The notes under the pieces: generated by a model
The model's database searches: none
What the model saw: only the letters and a program-made list of their open reading frames with translations
What the model was told of the DNA's origin: nothing
In this document: one piece after another, positions 56,826 to 64,000 of the stretch
How the letters are laid out: each line of letters starts with the position of its first letter
Numbering within the stretch: the first letter of the stretch is position 1
NCBI GenBank assembly: GCA_944376125.1
Contig: CALWBQ010000025.1
Span: forward strand, 62,001-126,000
Source of the DNA: an uncultured Lachnospiraceae bacterium
GTDB taxonomy: Bacteria; Bacillota; Clostridia; Lachnospirales; Lachnospiraceae
Length of the DNA stretch: 64,000 nt
Reading direction: 5' to 3'
Made by a program: the position numbers and the translations under genes

Positions 56826-58736
56826 CTACACTTCCATAATGATCGGCAGAATCATAGGACTGCGTTTCATCCGTCTCCACAAAAAATCGCTCAGGCTGTC
56901 TTTGATGATCGTCTTGATCTTTCCCCAGTCAGCTATGTGGTGGTTCAAGCAGTCAGCAACGGCTTCATCCACCACTGTCTGAGCCTCTTCCATCAAATCC
57001 TCAGACTCCCTAACGTAGACGAATCCCCTTGATACGATATCAGGTCCTGCCAAAAGCTGGTTGCTGTGCTTCTCCAGGGTCAGGACTACCACAATAATAC
57101 CATTCTGGGCCAGGTTTTGTCTATCCCGCAGAACAATATTTCCCACATCGCCTACACCGAGGCCATCTACCAGGATTCCTCCTGCTGGAACATGATCCAC
57201 AATCTTGCAAGTCTCTTCATTTAATTCCAGGACATCGCCGGAATTCAAAATCACGATATTTTCCTTCGGAACCCCCATCGCCTCTGCAACTCCCGCCTGG
57301 GCAATCCTGTGGCGGTATTCACCGTGAACCGGGATGGCGTAAGTTGGGTGTACCAGAGAATAGATCAGCTTAATTTCTTCCTGGCAGGCATGACCAGACA
57401 CATGAGTATCCTGAAAGATCACCTCTGCCCCCTTCATAGAAAGCTCATTAATGACTTTGGACACCGCTTTTTCATTGCCCGGAATAGGATTGGAGCTGAG
57501 GATCACCACATCTCCCGGCATGATAGACACCTTTTTATGCAAAGATGAAGCCATTCTGGAGAGAGCTGCCATGGACTCTCCCTGGCTTCCGGTGGTAATC
57601 AGCACCGTCTGCTCCTCGGGATAATTTTTTAGCTGTTCAATATCAATCAGCGTTCCCTGCGGAATGTTGATATATCCCAGCTCACTGGCTGTGGTGATCA
57701 CATTGACCATGCTTCGGCCCTCAATCACCACTTTCCGGTTATATTTATAAGCAGAGTTGATAATCTGCTGTACACGGTCCACATTAGAAGCAAAGGTCGC
57801 CACAATAATTCTCCGTGTCGTATGCTCCGCAAAAATTGAGTCAAACGTGCGCCCCACTGTCCTCTCAGACATGGTAAAACCTGGACGGACAGCATTGGTG
57901 CTGTCGCACATCAGAGCCAGCACACCCTTTTTCCCCAATTCAGCCAGTCTCTGCAGATCAATGGGATCTCCAAAAACAGGAGTATAGTCGATCTTAAAAT
58001 CGCCTGTGTGAAGAATAATTCCTGCCGGTGAGAAAATAGCCAAGGCAGATGCATCTGCAATACTGTGATTCGTCTTAATAAACTCCACCCGGAAGCAGCC
58101 CAGGTTAACCGACTGCCCGTGCTTCATCACCTTCCGCTTGACGCTTTTTAACATTCCGTGCTCTTTTAATTTATTGTCGATCAGCCCAATGGTCAGCTTT
58201 GTCCCGTATACTGGCACATTGATTTTCTTTAAAATATACGGCAGAGCTCCGATATGATCCTCATGGCCGTGAGTGATAACAAAGCCTTTGACTTTATCAA
58301 TATTCTGCTCCAGGTACGTAACATCAGGAATAACCAGGTCGATTCCCAGCATGTCATCGCTTGGAAAAGCCAGGCCGCAGTCTACGATCACAATGCTGTC
58401 CTCGCACTCAAAGGCAGTGATATTCATTCCGATCTGCTCCAAACCGCCCAGAGGGATAATTTTGACCTTTGCCTGTCCTCCATTCGCCTCTCTTTTTCCT
58501 TTGGAGGCCGCCTTTTTCGCTGCAGTTTTTCTCTCAGCCGCCTGCACGCCTACAGCCGGAAGCTGCCTGCCGCTGTCTACTTTCATTAACTCCTGTTTTC
58601 CCTGAGTCCTCTTCCCATGAGACTGTCCTGTCTGCCGTGGGCCTCTGGAGACCTTTTTCGGACGTGGAATCCGTTTCTTTTCTGCTTTTTCTGCTTCAGC
58701 GAAGCCTTGTTCCTTTGCTGTCTGTTCTGTTTTCAA
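56826..58736 (-). CDS. rnj: Ribonuclease J with basic N-terminal extension
   Basis: A 636-residue 5'-3' exo- and endoribonuclease. The metallo-beta-lactamase site is THGHEDHIG (155-163), followed by the beta-CASP part with HTGDFKIDYTP, TGSQGE and HVSGHACQEEIK, and a C-terminal domain. The usual protein is about 555 residues; here roughly 88 residues rich in Lys, Arg, Gln and Ala come first, possibly an RNA-binding tail. The start is TTG at 58736 with AAGGAGG 7 bp upstream; an ATG 4 bp earlier is in another frame and opens only a 14-codon ORF. Confidence 0.93.
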   Translation of the reverse strand: MKTEQTAKEQGFAEAEKAEKKRIPRPKKVSRGPRQTGQSHGKRTQGKQELMKVDSGRQLPAVGVQAAERKTAAKKAASKGKREANGGQAKVKIIPLGGLEQIGMNITAFECEDSIVIVDCGLAFPSDDMLGIDLVIPDVTYLEQNIDKVKGFVITHGHEDHIGALPYILKKINVPVYGTKLTIGLIDNKLKEHGMLKSVKRKVMKHGQSVNLGCFRVEFIKTNHSIADASALAIFSPAGIILHTGDFKIDYTPVFGDPIDLQRLAELGKKGVLALMCDSTNAVRPGFTMSERTVGRTFDSIFAEHTTRRIIVATFASNVDRVQQIINSAYKYNRKVVIEGRSMVNVITTASELGYINIPQGTLIDIEQLKNYPEEQTVLITTGSQGESMAALSRMASSLHKKVSIMPGDVVILSSNPIPGNEKAVSKVINELSMKGAEVIFQDTHVSGHACQEEIKLIYSLVHPTYAIPVHGEYRHRIAQAGVAEAMGVPKENIVILNSGDVLELNEETCKIVDHVPAGGILVDGLGVGDVGNIVLRDRQNLAQNGIIVVVLTLEKHSNQLLAGPDIVSRGFVYVRESEDLMEEAQTVVDEAVADCLNHHIADWGKIKTIIKDSLSDFLWRRMKRSPMILPIIMEV

Positions 58737-58795
58737 TCATTTACCTCCTTTAATATGCCTCTGCCGCATCCGCACTGCAGAGGTCCTGTTCATCA

Positions 58796-59071
58796 TCACT
58801 GTTCAAGATCTACATCCATGTCGGAAATCAACTGGGAAAAAATAGGGTACAGACAGTCCAGCTCCTCTTCATCTTCCACAAACACATACACTGCATCCGC
58901 CTCTTCAGGCTTGGAAATATCCTTGAGAATATAACATTCCCCGTCTTCCTCATCGCCGCTGTCTGTCACCAGGAGATAATTTCTGCCATTGATCCTAGTT
59001 TCTTCCAACACAAAAAAATCCACCATGCTCCCATCCTCTGTCTGCATGGAAATCTTTCCTTCTTTATTCAT
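58796..59071 (-). CDS. DUF1292 family protein (YrzB-like)
   Basis: A 91-residue very acidic cytosolic protein: [36 protein letters not shown] and [16 protein letters not shown] fit DUF1292. In Firmicutes it follows ireB and ruvX, as here. Function unknown. GGGAGGAA precedes the ATG at 59071, and the start overlaps ruvX by 8 bp. Confidence 0.85.
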   Translation of the reverse strand: MNKEGKISMQTEDGSMVDFFVLEETRINGRNYLLVTDSGDEEDGECYILKDISKPEEADAVYVFVEDEEELDCLYPIFSQLISDMDVDLEQ

Positions 59072-59513
59072 TGATTCCTCCCATCGACCGCCTGTCCAGA
59101 TAATTCTGGAGAATAATAGCAGCCGCAATCTTATCTACTACTGCTTTCCGGTTCTCCCGGCGCACTCCGCTCTCCATCAGGATCCGCTCAGCCGACACCG
59201 TGCTTAACCGCTCATCCCAGAATACCACAGGAAGACCGGTTCTCTTTTCCACCATGGCGGCAAATTCCTCCGTCTTTTTCACCCGGTCTCCTGATGTATT
59301 GTTCATATTTTTAGGATACCCTAAAACGATCTGGACAATCCCGTATTCCGCAGCCAATTCCGCAATGCGGGCAAGGGTGCGGCGCAGCTTATTTTCTTCT
59401 TTCCGCGTGATTGTCTCCAGGCCCTGGGCAGTAATCCCCAGCCCATCGCTGACGGCCACCCCCACTGTCTTTGAGCCGTAATCTAACCCCATAATTCTTA
59501 CTGCTTCTGTCAT
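59064..59513 (-). CDS. ruvX: Holliday junction resolvase RuvX (YqgF)
   Basis: A 149-residue RNase H-fold protein. [16 protein letters not shown] carries the first catalytic Asp; [25 protein letters not shown] and the late [17 protein letters not shown] carry the other acidic residues. YqgF proteins resolve recombination junctions and in E. coli also process pre-16S rRNA. It overlaps the DUF1292 gene. Confidence 0.93.
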   Translation of the reverse strand: MTEAVRIMGLDYGSKTVGVAVSDGLGITAQGLETITRKEENKLRRTLARIAELAAEYGIVQIVLGYPKNMNNTSGDRVKKTEEFAAMVEKRTGLPVVFWDERLSTVSAERILMESGVRRENRKAVVDKIAAAIILQNYLDRRSMGGINE

Positions 59514-59806
59514 TTTGCTCTCTTTACTTTATGCCGAAAGGGCAGACTGTCCCCTTATGAAATACGGCAGCCCAGACAGCAAAAAATCCCCGCCCGGACT
59601 GCATACCCGTTCTTCTGTCTCTCGCTCCCAGCGATTTTTCTTATAAATGGACAGCAAAACTAGTTGGTTCATCACCAACTGTTTCTTATCCCTTATAGCC
59701 GGCCTTTTCCTTTCTGTTATGAAGCCACACTGTCTCTGCCCTTCACAGCTTTCCGCCCCAGCCTCAGTGCCATGGCGATGCCGATCCAGCAGAGCAAACT
59801 CCCCTC
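59514..59806 (-). other. Spacer between ireB and ruvX
   Basis: No convincing gene. A 7-bp hairpin AGTTGGT/ACCAACT (59662-59680) followed on the minus strand by AGTTTTGC may be a weak terminator for ireB. A TTG-initiated 26-codon hydrophobic frame just after the ireB stop is too weak to call. In most relatives this spacer is short. Confidence 0.4.
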
Positions 59807-60073
59807 TCAGCTGAGCTTCGTCTCAATGTATACTGCCATCAGTTCCTCCAGAATCTCATCCCTCTCGACCTTCATAATGAGACTTCTGGCTCCCTTATGG
59901 CTGGTAATGTACGTTGGGTCACCCGACATAATGTAACCAACGATCTGATTTACAGGGTTGTACCCTTTCTCGGTCAGGGCAATATAAACGTCTCTTAAGA
60001 CCCTGCTGACTTCTATCGGAGCCTCCTGAACCGGTTTAAAATATTGTGTATTTTGAATATCGCCCATCTTCAT
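59807..60073 (-). CDS. ireB: IreB family regulatory phosphoprotein (UPF0297, YrzL)
   Basis: A protein of 89 residues: MGDIQNTQYFKP, VSRVLRDVYIALTEKGYNPVNQIVGYIMSGDPTYITSHKGAR is the nearly invariant family core. In Enterococcus IreB is phosphorylated by the Ser/Thr kinase IreK and tunes cephalosporin resistance. Start at 60073 (MKMGD) or 60067 (MGD): AAGGAC lies upstream of both. Confidence 0.92.
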   Translation of the reverse strand: MKMGDIQNTQYFKPVQEAPIEVSRVLRDVYIALTEKGYNPVNQIVGYIMSGDPTYITSHKGARSLIMKVERDEILEELMAVYIETKLS

Positions 60074-60150
60074 CCCGTCCTTAATCACTATTCTTTTTTA
60101 TTCTAAACCAAAACTGTTGTTTCGGCAAGCCTCTATTTTCTTAACTTTTC

Positions 60151-61452
60151 CTAAAGCAGAATCACTTCATCTGTCAGCATTTTTTCCGGTATTCCAGTGA
60201 TAATCTCCCCCCGGCTGCCGCTCTCCGCCGCCACTCTGACGTACTCACGGGTGTGTCCGGTCATATATTGCTTCCCTCCGATCACCTCCGGCTCCTCCAG
60301 AAGGATCTCACACGTTTTTCCGAGAAAAGACTTACGGTATTCCAGCGACATCCGCCTTTCCAGTTCCAGAAGAGTCTCACTCCTGGCAGTTTTGACAGGC
60401 TCCGGAACCTGATCCGGCATTCGGTCTGCCCGAGTTCCTGCTCTGCGGGAATACTTAAAGATATGCATCTCATAAAAATGCACCTTTTTCAAAAATTCCT
60501 TTGTCTCTTCAAACTCCTCATCCGTCTCTCCCGGAAATCCTACAATCACATCCGTAGTAATAGCCGGATTTTCAAATACTTCCCGCAGGATCCGGCACCT
60601 TTCCAGATATTCATCTGGCGTGTAATGCCGGTTCATCCGCTTCAGCGTAGACTCACAGCCGCTCTGGAGTGATAAGTGGAAATGAGGGCAAACTTTCGGC
60701 AGTTTTCTCAGGGCCTGGGCAAACTCTCTCGTTATGATCCTCGGTTCCAAAGAACCCAGGCGAATCCGATCCACCCCCTCGATGCCATGAACCAGGCGAA
60801 TCACATCCAGCAGATCCGCCTCTCCCTCCAAATCCTTTCCGTAAGAGCTGAGATGGATACCTGTCAGAACAATCTCGCGGTAGCCTTTTTCAGCCAGAGT
60901 TCTAACCTCTCTCTCGATATCTGCGGCCCTTCTGCTGCGGATCCGGCCTCGCGTATAAGGGATAATACAGTAGCTGCAGAACTGATTGCAGCCGTCCTGA
61001 ATTTTAATAAAAGCTCTGGTATGGTCTGCAATCCGGTCAATGTGGAGTTCTTCGTATTCTCCCTCATTAGCAATATCAACAACGTAGGATCCTTGTTCTC
61101 CTCTGCTCTTCGCAAAATAGTCCTCCAAAATAGCTGCGAGGTCTTTTTTCTTATTGTTTCCGATAATCAAGTCTACCCCTGCATCTTCTTTTAACCGATC
61201 AGCTGCCGCCTGCACATAACAGCCGGTCGCTACCACTACGGCCTGGGGATTTTTTGCCTTCGCCCGGTGCAGCATTTGACGCGACTTTTTATCTGCTACG
61301 TTGGTCACAGAGCAGGTATTGATTACATACACATCTGCTTGATCTCCAAAGTCTACAATCTGATACCCGGCATCCTCTAAAATCTGCTGCATTGCCTCTG
61401 TCTCGTATGCATTTACCTTGCAGCCCAGGTTGTGAAGAGCCGCTGTTCTCAT
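60151..61452 (-). CDS. mtaB: tRNA (t6A37) methylthiotransferase MtaB
   Basis: A 433-residue radical-SAM enzyme that converts t6A37 to ms2t6A. The N-terminal UPF0004 domain has cluster cysteines in LGCKVN, NTCSVTN and ATGCYVQ; the radical-SAM cluster is CNQFCSYC; a TRAM domain closes the protein. The ATG at 61452 has AGGAG 10 bp upstream and begins MRTAALHNLGCK; the frame is open for 27 codons upstream, reaching an ATG at 61533 that I consider less likely. Confidence 0.95.
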   Translation of the reverse strand: MRTAALHNLGCKVNAYETEAMQQILEDAGYQIVDFGDQADVYVINTCSVTNVADKKSRQMLHRAKAKNPQAVVVATGCYVQAAADRLKEDAGVDLIIGNNKKKDLAAILEDYFAKSRGEQGSYVVDIANEGEYEELHIDRIADHTRAFIKIQDGCNQFCSYCIIPYTRGRIRSRRAADIEREVRTLAEKGYREIVLTGIHLSSYGKDLEGEADLLDVIRLVHGIEGVDRIRLGSLEPRIITREFAQALRKLPKVCPHFHLSLQSGCESTLKRMNRHYTPDEYLERCRILREVFENPAITTDVIVGFPGETDEEFEETKEFLKKVHFYEMHIFKYSRRAGTRADRMPDQVPEPVKTARSETLLELERRMSLEYRKSFLGKTCEILLEEPEVIGGKQYMTGHTREYVRVAAESGSRGEIITGIPEKMLTDEVILL

Positions 61453-61545
61453 CCTCTCACTCCTATCTGTCTGAATTCGCTTTTCTCCTCCAAGCGGATG
61501 TATCTGAATACAATTTTTTGTTCCCATTTTCATGCAATCTACCTA

Positions 61546-61574
61546 TTGACTTTTACCCTTTACCTCTGTAGTAT
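61546..61574 (+). promoter_or_regulatory. Promoter of the HPr-like gene
   Basis: TTGACT (61546-61551), 17-bp spacer, TAGTAT (61569-61574), about 60 bp before the start. The divergent mtaB promoter must lie in the same 185-bp gap but is not clear. Confidence 0.65.
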
Positions 61575-61636
61575 TAGAAGTAAAGAATTGAGAGTTTTGA
61601 TTACAATATTACATAGTAACGAGGAGGATTCGTTTC

Positions 61637-61876
61637 ATGAGAACCGTTCATATTTCTTTAAATTCTATCGACAAGGTAAAATCCTTCGTCAATGATCTGG
61701 CCAAATTCGATGTGGATTTTGATCTGGTTTCCGGCAGATATATTATTGATGCCAAATCCATCATGGGCATTTTCAGCCTGGATCTCTCCAAACCCATTGA
61801 TCTGAATATCCATGCGGAGAATAACATTGATGAGATTTTAAATACCCTGTCTCCCTATATCATCGACGAACAGTAG
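61637..61876 (+). CDS. HPr-like protein without the phosphocarrier histidine (Crh-like)
   Basis: A 79-residue protein with the HPr fold: the regulatory-serine motif AKSIMGIFSLDL is intact with S41 at the HPr Ser46 position. The active-site segment that normally reads GLHARPA is NSIDKVKSF, with no His, so it cannot relay phosphate from enzyme I to PTS proteins. The same pattern (no His15, Ser46 kept) defines Bacillus Crh, a CcpA co-repressor phosphorylated by HPr kinase. Monocistronic, with a good promoter, AGGAGG and a terminator. Confidence 0.85.
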   Translation: MRTVHISLNSIDKVKSFVNDLAKFDVDFDLVSGRYIIDAKSIMGIFSLDLSKPIDLNIHAENNIDEILNTLSPYIIDEQ

Positions 61877-61891
61877 AAATACACAAATTGC

Positions 61892-61919
61892 AGCGCCCCT
61901 TTTCGGGGCGCTTTTTATT
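61892..61919 (+). terminator. Terminator of the HPr-like gene
   Basis: AGCGCCCC-TTTTC-GGGGCGCT followed by TTTTATTT, 16 bp after the stop. Confidence 0.9.
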
Positions 61920-62005
61920 TCATAGAAAACGGGCCGGGCGCTGCCTGTAAGACCAAATCTCCTGCAAAGTACGCCTGGCATGAAGTGTCTGATCTCACGA
62001 TCCCG

Positions 62006-63187
62006 TCAGCGGCACCAAACAGTCTCCACTGTGGCAATCGCCTCTTCCACCAGCTCGTCAATATTTTCACTCAGGTTTTCTTCAGAACGGCGGATAATTC
62101 CCAGATTGGGCTTTGTAACCGGGTGTTTGGCCACAAAAATCGTGCAGCAGTCTTCATACGGCTGGATAGAGGTCTCATAAGTGCCGATTTTTTCTGCCAC
62201 ATCTACAATCTCCTGTTTGTCAAACCCGATCACTGGGCGGAATACCGGCATACGGCAGGCATCATCTGTAGCAGCCAGCGACTGCATCGTCTGGGACGCC
62301 ACCTGTCCGATACTCTCTCCCGTTATCAGCCCATAGCAGCCGCTCTGTTCTGCCAGCCGCTCCGCGATCCGCATCATATAGCGCCGCATAATAATTGTCA
62401 GCTCCTCATGGGGACACTTATCGTAGATGTAGAGCTGGATATCTGTAAAATTTACAATGTGCAGAGGAATCGGTCCTGCATACTGGGCTACAATTTTTGC
62501 CAGATCCACTACCTTCTGTTTTGCCCGATCACTGGTGTAGGGCGGTGCATGGAAATACACAGCTTCAATCCTAACGCCTCTTTTTGCGATCATGTAGCCT
62601 GCTACAGGGCTGTCGATCCCCCCAGATAACAGCAGCATCGCCTTTCCGTTCGTCCCCACCGGCATTCCGCCGGGGCCTGGGATAATTTCTGAAAATATAT
62701 TAATTTTGTGGCGCACCTCTACCCTCAGAAGTACATCCGGATTGTGGACATCTACTCTCGTATCCGGAAAGGCTTCCAGGATCAGCTCCCCCAAATCCCG
62801 GTTCATCTGCTCAGAGCCTACCGGGTACTGTTTGTTCGCTCTGCGGGATGCCACCTTGAAGGTAAAATGCTTGTCCGGATACACCTCATCTACGTACTGC
62901 TTTACCTTCTCTTTCAAATCTTCATAGCCCTGATCTTCAATCTGGACCATAGGGCAGATTGCGGCGATACCGAATACTTTCTTTAATGCTTCCACGGCCT
63001 CATCGTAATCAAAAGGCTTGGATGCCTGGGCATAGATCCGCCCGGACTCTTTTGACACCAAAAAGCCTCCATCCGTCTTTTTCAGTGCCTGATTGATCTG
63101 TTTGATCAAGGCATCTTCAAACAGGTATCTATTTTTTCCCTTAATTCCAATCTCTGCATATTTGATTAAAAATGACTGATATTCCAT
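62006..63187 (-). CDS. thiI: tRNA uracil 4-sulfurtransferase
   Basis: A 393-residue enzyme that makes 4-thiouridine at tRNA position 8. An N-terminal ferredoxin-like and THUMP region (to about residue 170) precedes the PP-loop ATPase LLSGGIDSPVAGYM (SGGIDS 188-193). The C-terminal rhodanese domain of the E. coli enzyme is missing, as in Bacillus. The gene follows a cysteine desulfurase gene by 6 bp, the usual donor in such two-gene systems. Confidence 0.95.
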   Translation of the reverse strand: MEYQSFLIKYAEIGIKGKNRYLFEDALIKQINQALKKTDGGFLVSKESGRIYAQASKPFDYDEAVEALKKVFGIAAICPMVQIEDQGYEDLKEKVKQYVDEVYPDKHFTFKVASRRANKQYPVGSEQMNRDLGELILEAFPDTRVDVHNPDVLLRVEVRHKINIFSEIIPGPGGMPVGTNGKAMLLLSGGIDSPVAGYMIAKRGVRIEAVYFHAPPYTSDRAKQKVVDLAKIVAQYAGPIPLHIVNFTDIQLYIYDKCPHEELTIIMRRYMMRIAERLAEQSGCYGLITGESIGQVASQTMQSLAATDDACRMPVFRPVIGFDKQEIVDVAEKIGTYETSIQPYEDCCTIFVAKHPVTKPNLGIIRRSEENLSENIDELVEEAIATVETVWCR

Positions 63188-63193
63188 CTTTAT

Positions 63194-64000
63194 CTATCCT
63201 CTCTGGTAGCGGCGCAGCAGCGGAAGCAGCTCCCTCAGCGCGCCAATGCAGCCGTCAATTTCTTCCCTGGTATTCAAAATGCTGAAACTAAACCGAAGAG
63301 TTGCGTCCAGCAGTTCCCTTTTCAGTCCGATTCCTTTTAATGTCCCGCTAATCGCCGGATGGTTGGAAGAGCAGGCGGAGCCGGATGACACGTAAATCCC
63401 CCTATCCTCAAGGGCATGGAGAAGCACCTCGCTCCGCACGCCAGAAAAACTGGCGCTGGCTATCTGGGGTGCCCCTTCTTCTCCTTTCTGGCTATTGACA
63501 GTAACGCCATCCAATTCGGAGACACAATCTATAAAATAATCCTTCAGCCCACAGATATAGGCAATCTTTTCGTCAAAATCTGTGTAGGCTTCCCTGGCTG
63601 CCATCCCCAATCCGGCAATGCCCGGCACATTTTCTGTCCCAGACCGCATCCCGCGCTGCTGGCCGCCTCCCAAAATCAAAGGCTTTATCTTCGCTTTCTC
63701 ATTGATATATAAGAAGCCGACACCCTTTGGCCCGTGGATCTTGTGGGCGCTGACGGAAAGGAGATCAATCCCCAGCTTTTTCGGCCAGATCCGGTACTTG
63801 CCGTAAGCCTGGATCGCATCCACATGAAACAGGGCTGACGGATTTGACGCTTTGACAATCCGGCCAATCTCAGCGACCGGCTCCACCGCTCCAATCTCAT
63901 TGTTCACATACATAACAGAAACCAGAATAGTATCCGGGCGAAGGCTCTCTCTCAATTCTTCCAAAGAAATATGTCCCTGGGAGTCTACGTTGAGGTAGGT
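63194..64000 (-). CDS. Cysteine desulfurase (NifS/IscS family), C-terminal part
   Basis: The gene enters from the right edge; about 268 residues are visible. The PLP lysine is in VSAHKIHGPKGVGFLY, the substrate-binding part in GGGQQRGMRSGTENVPGI, and the catalytic Cys in SSGSACSS. It frees sulfur from cysteine as a persulfide. With thiI 6 bp downstream it should be the dedicated sulfur donor for tRNA thiolation (NifZ-type), though iron-sulfur cluster work is also possible. Confidence 0.93.
   Translation of the reverse strand, partial: TYLNVDSQGHISLEELRESLRPDTILVSVMYVNNEIGAVEPVAEIGRIVKASNPSALFHVDAIQAYGKYRIWPKKLGIDLLSVSAHKIHGPKGVGFLYINEKAKIKPLILGGGQQRGMRSGTENVPGIAGLGMAAREAYTDFDEKIAYICGLKDYFIDCVSELDGVTVNSQKGEEGAPQIASASFSGVRSEVLLHALEDRGIYVSSGSACSSNHPAISGTLKGIGLKRELLDATLRFSFSILNTREEIDGCIGALRELLPLLRRYQRG

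Noticed and set aside
1..64000. Mobile elements, prophage genes, tRNA or rRNA
   Set aside because: I looked for transposases, integrases, terminal repeats and cloverleaf sequences and found none that I could support.

Overview
The window reads as chromosomal DNA from an anaerobic gut Lachnospiraceae-type Firmicute (Clostridium cluster XIVa). The support is gene content and order: an ireB-ruvX-DUF1292-RNase J-trmR-U32 block, pyrF-pyrK-pyrD-pyrE in one operon, a single-chain glycyl-tRNA synthetase, AGGAGG ribosome binding sites with several TTG/GTG starts, an A-type flavodiiron protein, and a cluster of CUT1 sugar importer genes lacking an ATPase. Base composition is mixed, near half GC in genes, with a few very AT-rich intergenic stretches. 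I see no insertion sequence, prophage, CRISPR array, rRNA or tRNA. The species cannot be named from this sequence.

Layout. 1-0.9 kb: purine genes (purM fragment, purE). 0.9-7.4 kb: a minus-strand pyrimidine operon (pyrF, pyrK, pyrD, pyrE) running into a small membrane protein, a VanZ protein, another membrane protein and an M29 aminopeptidase. 7.4-8.9 kb: a flavodiiron protein, then a bidirectional terminator. 8.9-14.9 kb: two ABC-2 permeases, a membrane-anchored protein of unknown function, an ABC ATPase and a secreted M14 carboxypeptidase. 14.9-17.7 kb: pnp and rpsO. 17.7-28.9 kb: a sugar regulon (SIS isomerase, class II aldolase, two CUT1 permeases, cytoplasmic sulfatase, solute-binding protein, LacI regulator, FucI/AraA-like isomerase, PTS IIC-IID fusion). 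28.9-35.4 kb: a signalling island (PepSY protein, flavodoxin, aldo/keto reductase, LysR, two-component system, PepSY lipoprotein). 35.5-42.9 kb: a probable beta-glucuronidase and a giant secreted polysaccharide lyase 8. 43.1-43.8 kb: a protein-free interval with its own promoter and terminators, probably a structured RNA. 44-64 kb: two MATE transporters, then a housekeeping series (glyQS, lipoprotein, recO, era, M16 protease, YdcF, U32, trmR, truncated MltG-like protein, RNase J, DUF1292, ruvX, ireB, mtaB), a Crh-like HPr, thiI and a cysteine desulfurase.

How the parts work together. Four copies of a 14-bp near-palindrome (TAMACWCGTGTGTA) lie just upstream of, or over, the starts of four transcription units in the sugar region, including lacI itself, so one LacI-family repressor probably controls the importer, sulfatase, aldolase, both isomerases and the PTS permease. 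With the nearby PL8 lyase and GH2 glucuronidase, the most economical reading is use of a sulfated uronic-acid polysaccharide such as host glycosaminoglycan; this is inference. Separately, the two PepSY genes, on opposite strands and 4.5 kb apart, have promoters with identical geometry: two 9-bp direct repeats 11 bp apart, 10 bp, then a -10 box. This is what an OmpR/PhoB-type activator would use, and such a regulator is encoded between them.

The least explained item is the minus-strand unit at 43250-43762: a TTGACA-17-TATACT promoter, about 510 nt of non-coding sequence with several strong helices and strings resembling a glycine-riboswitch core, and a strong terminator.
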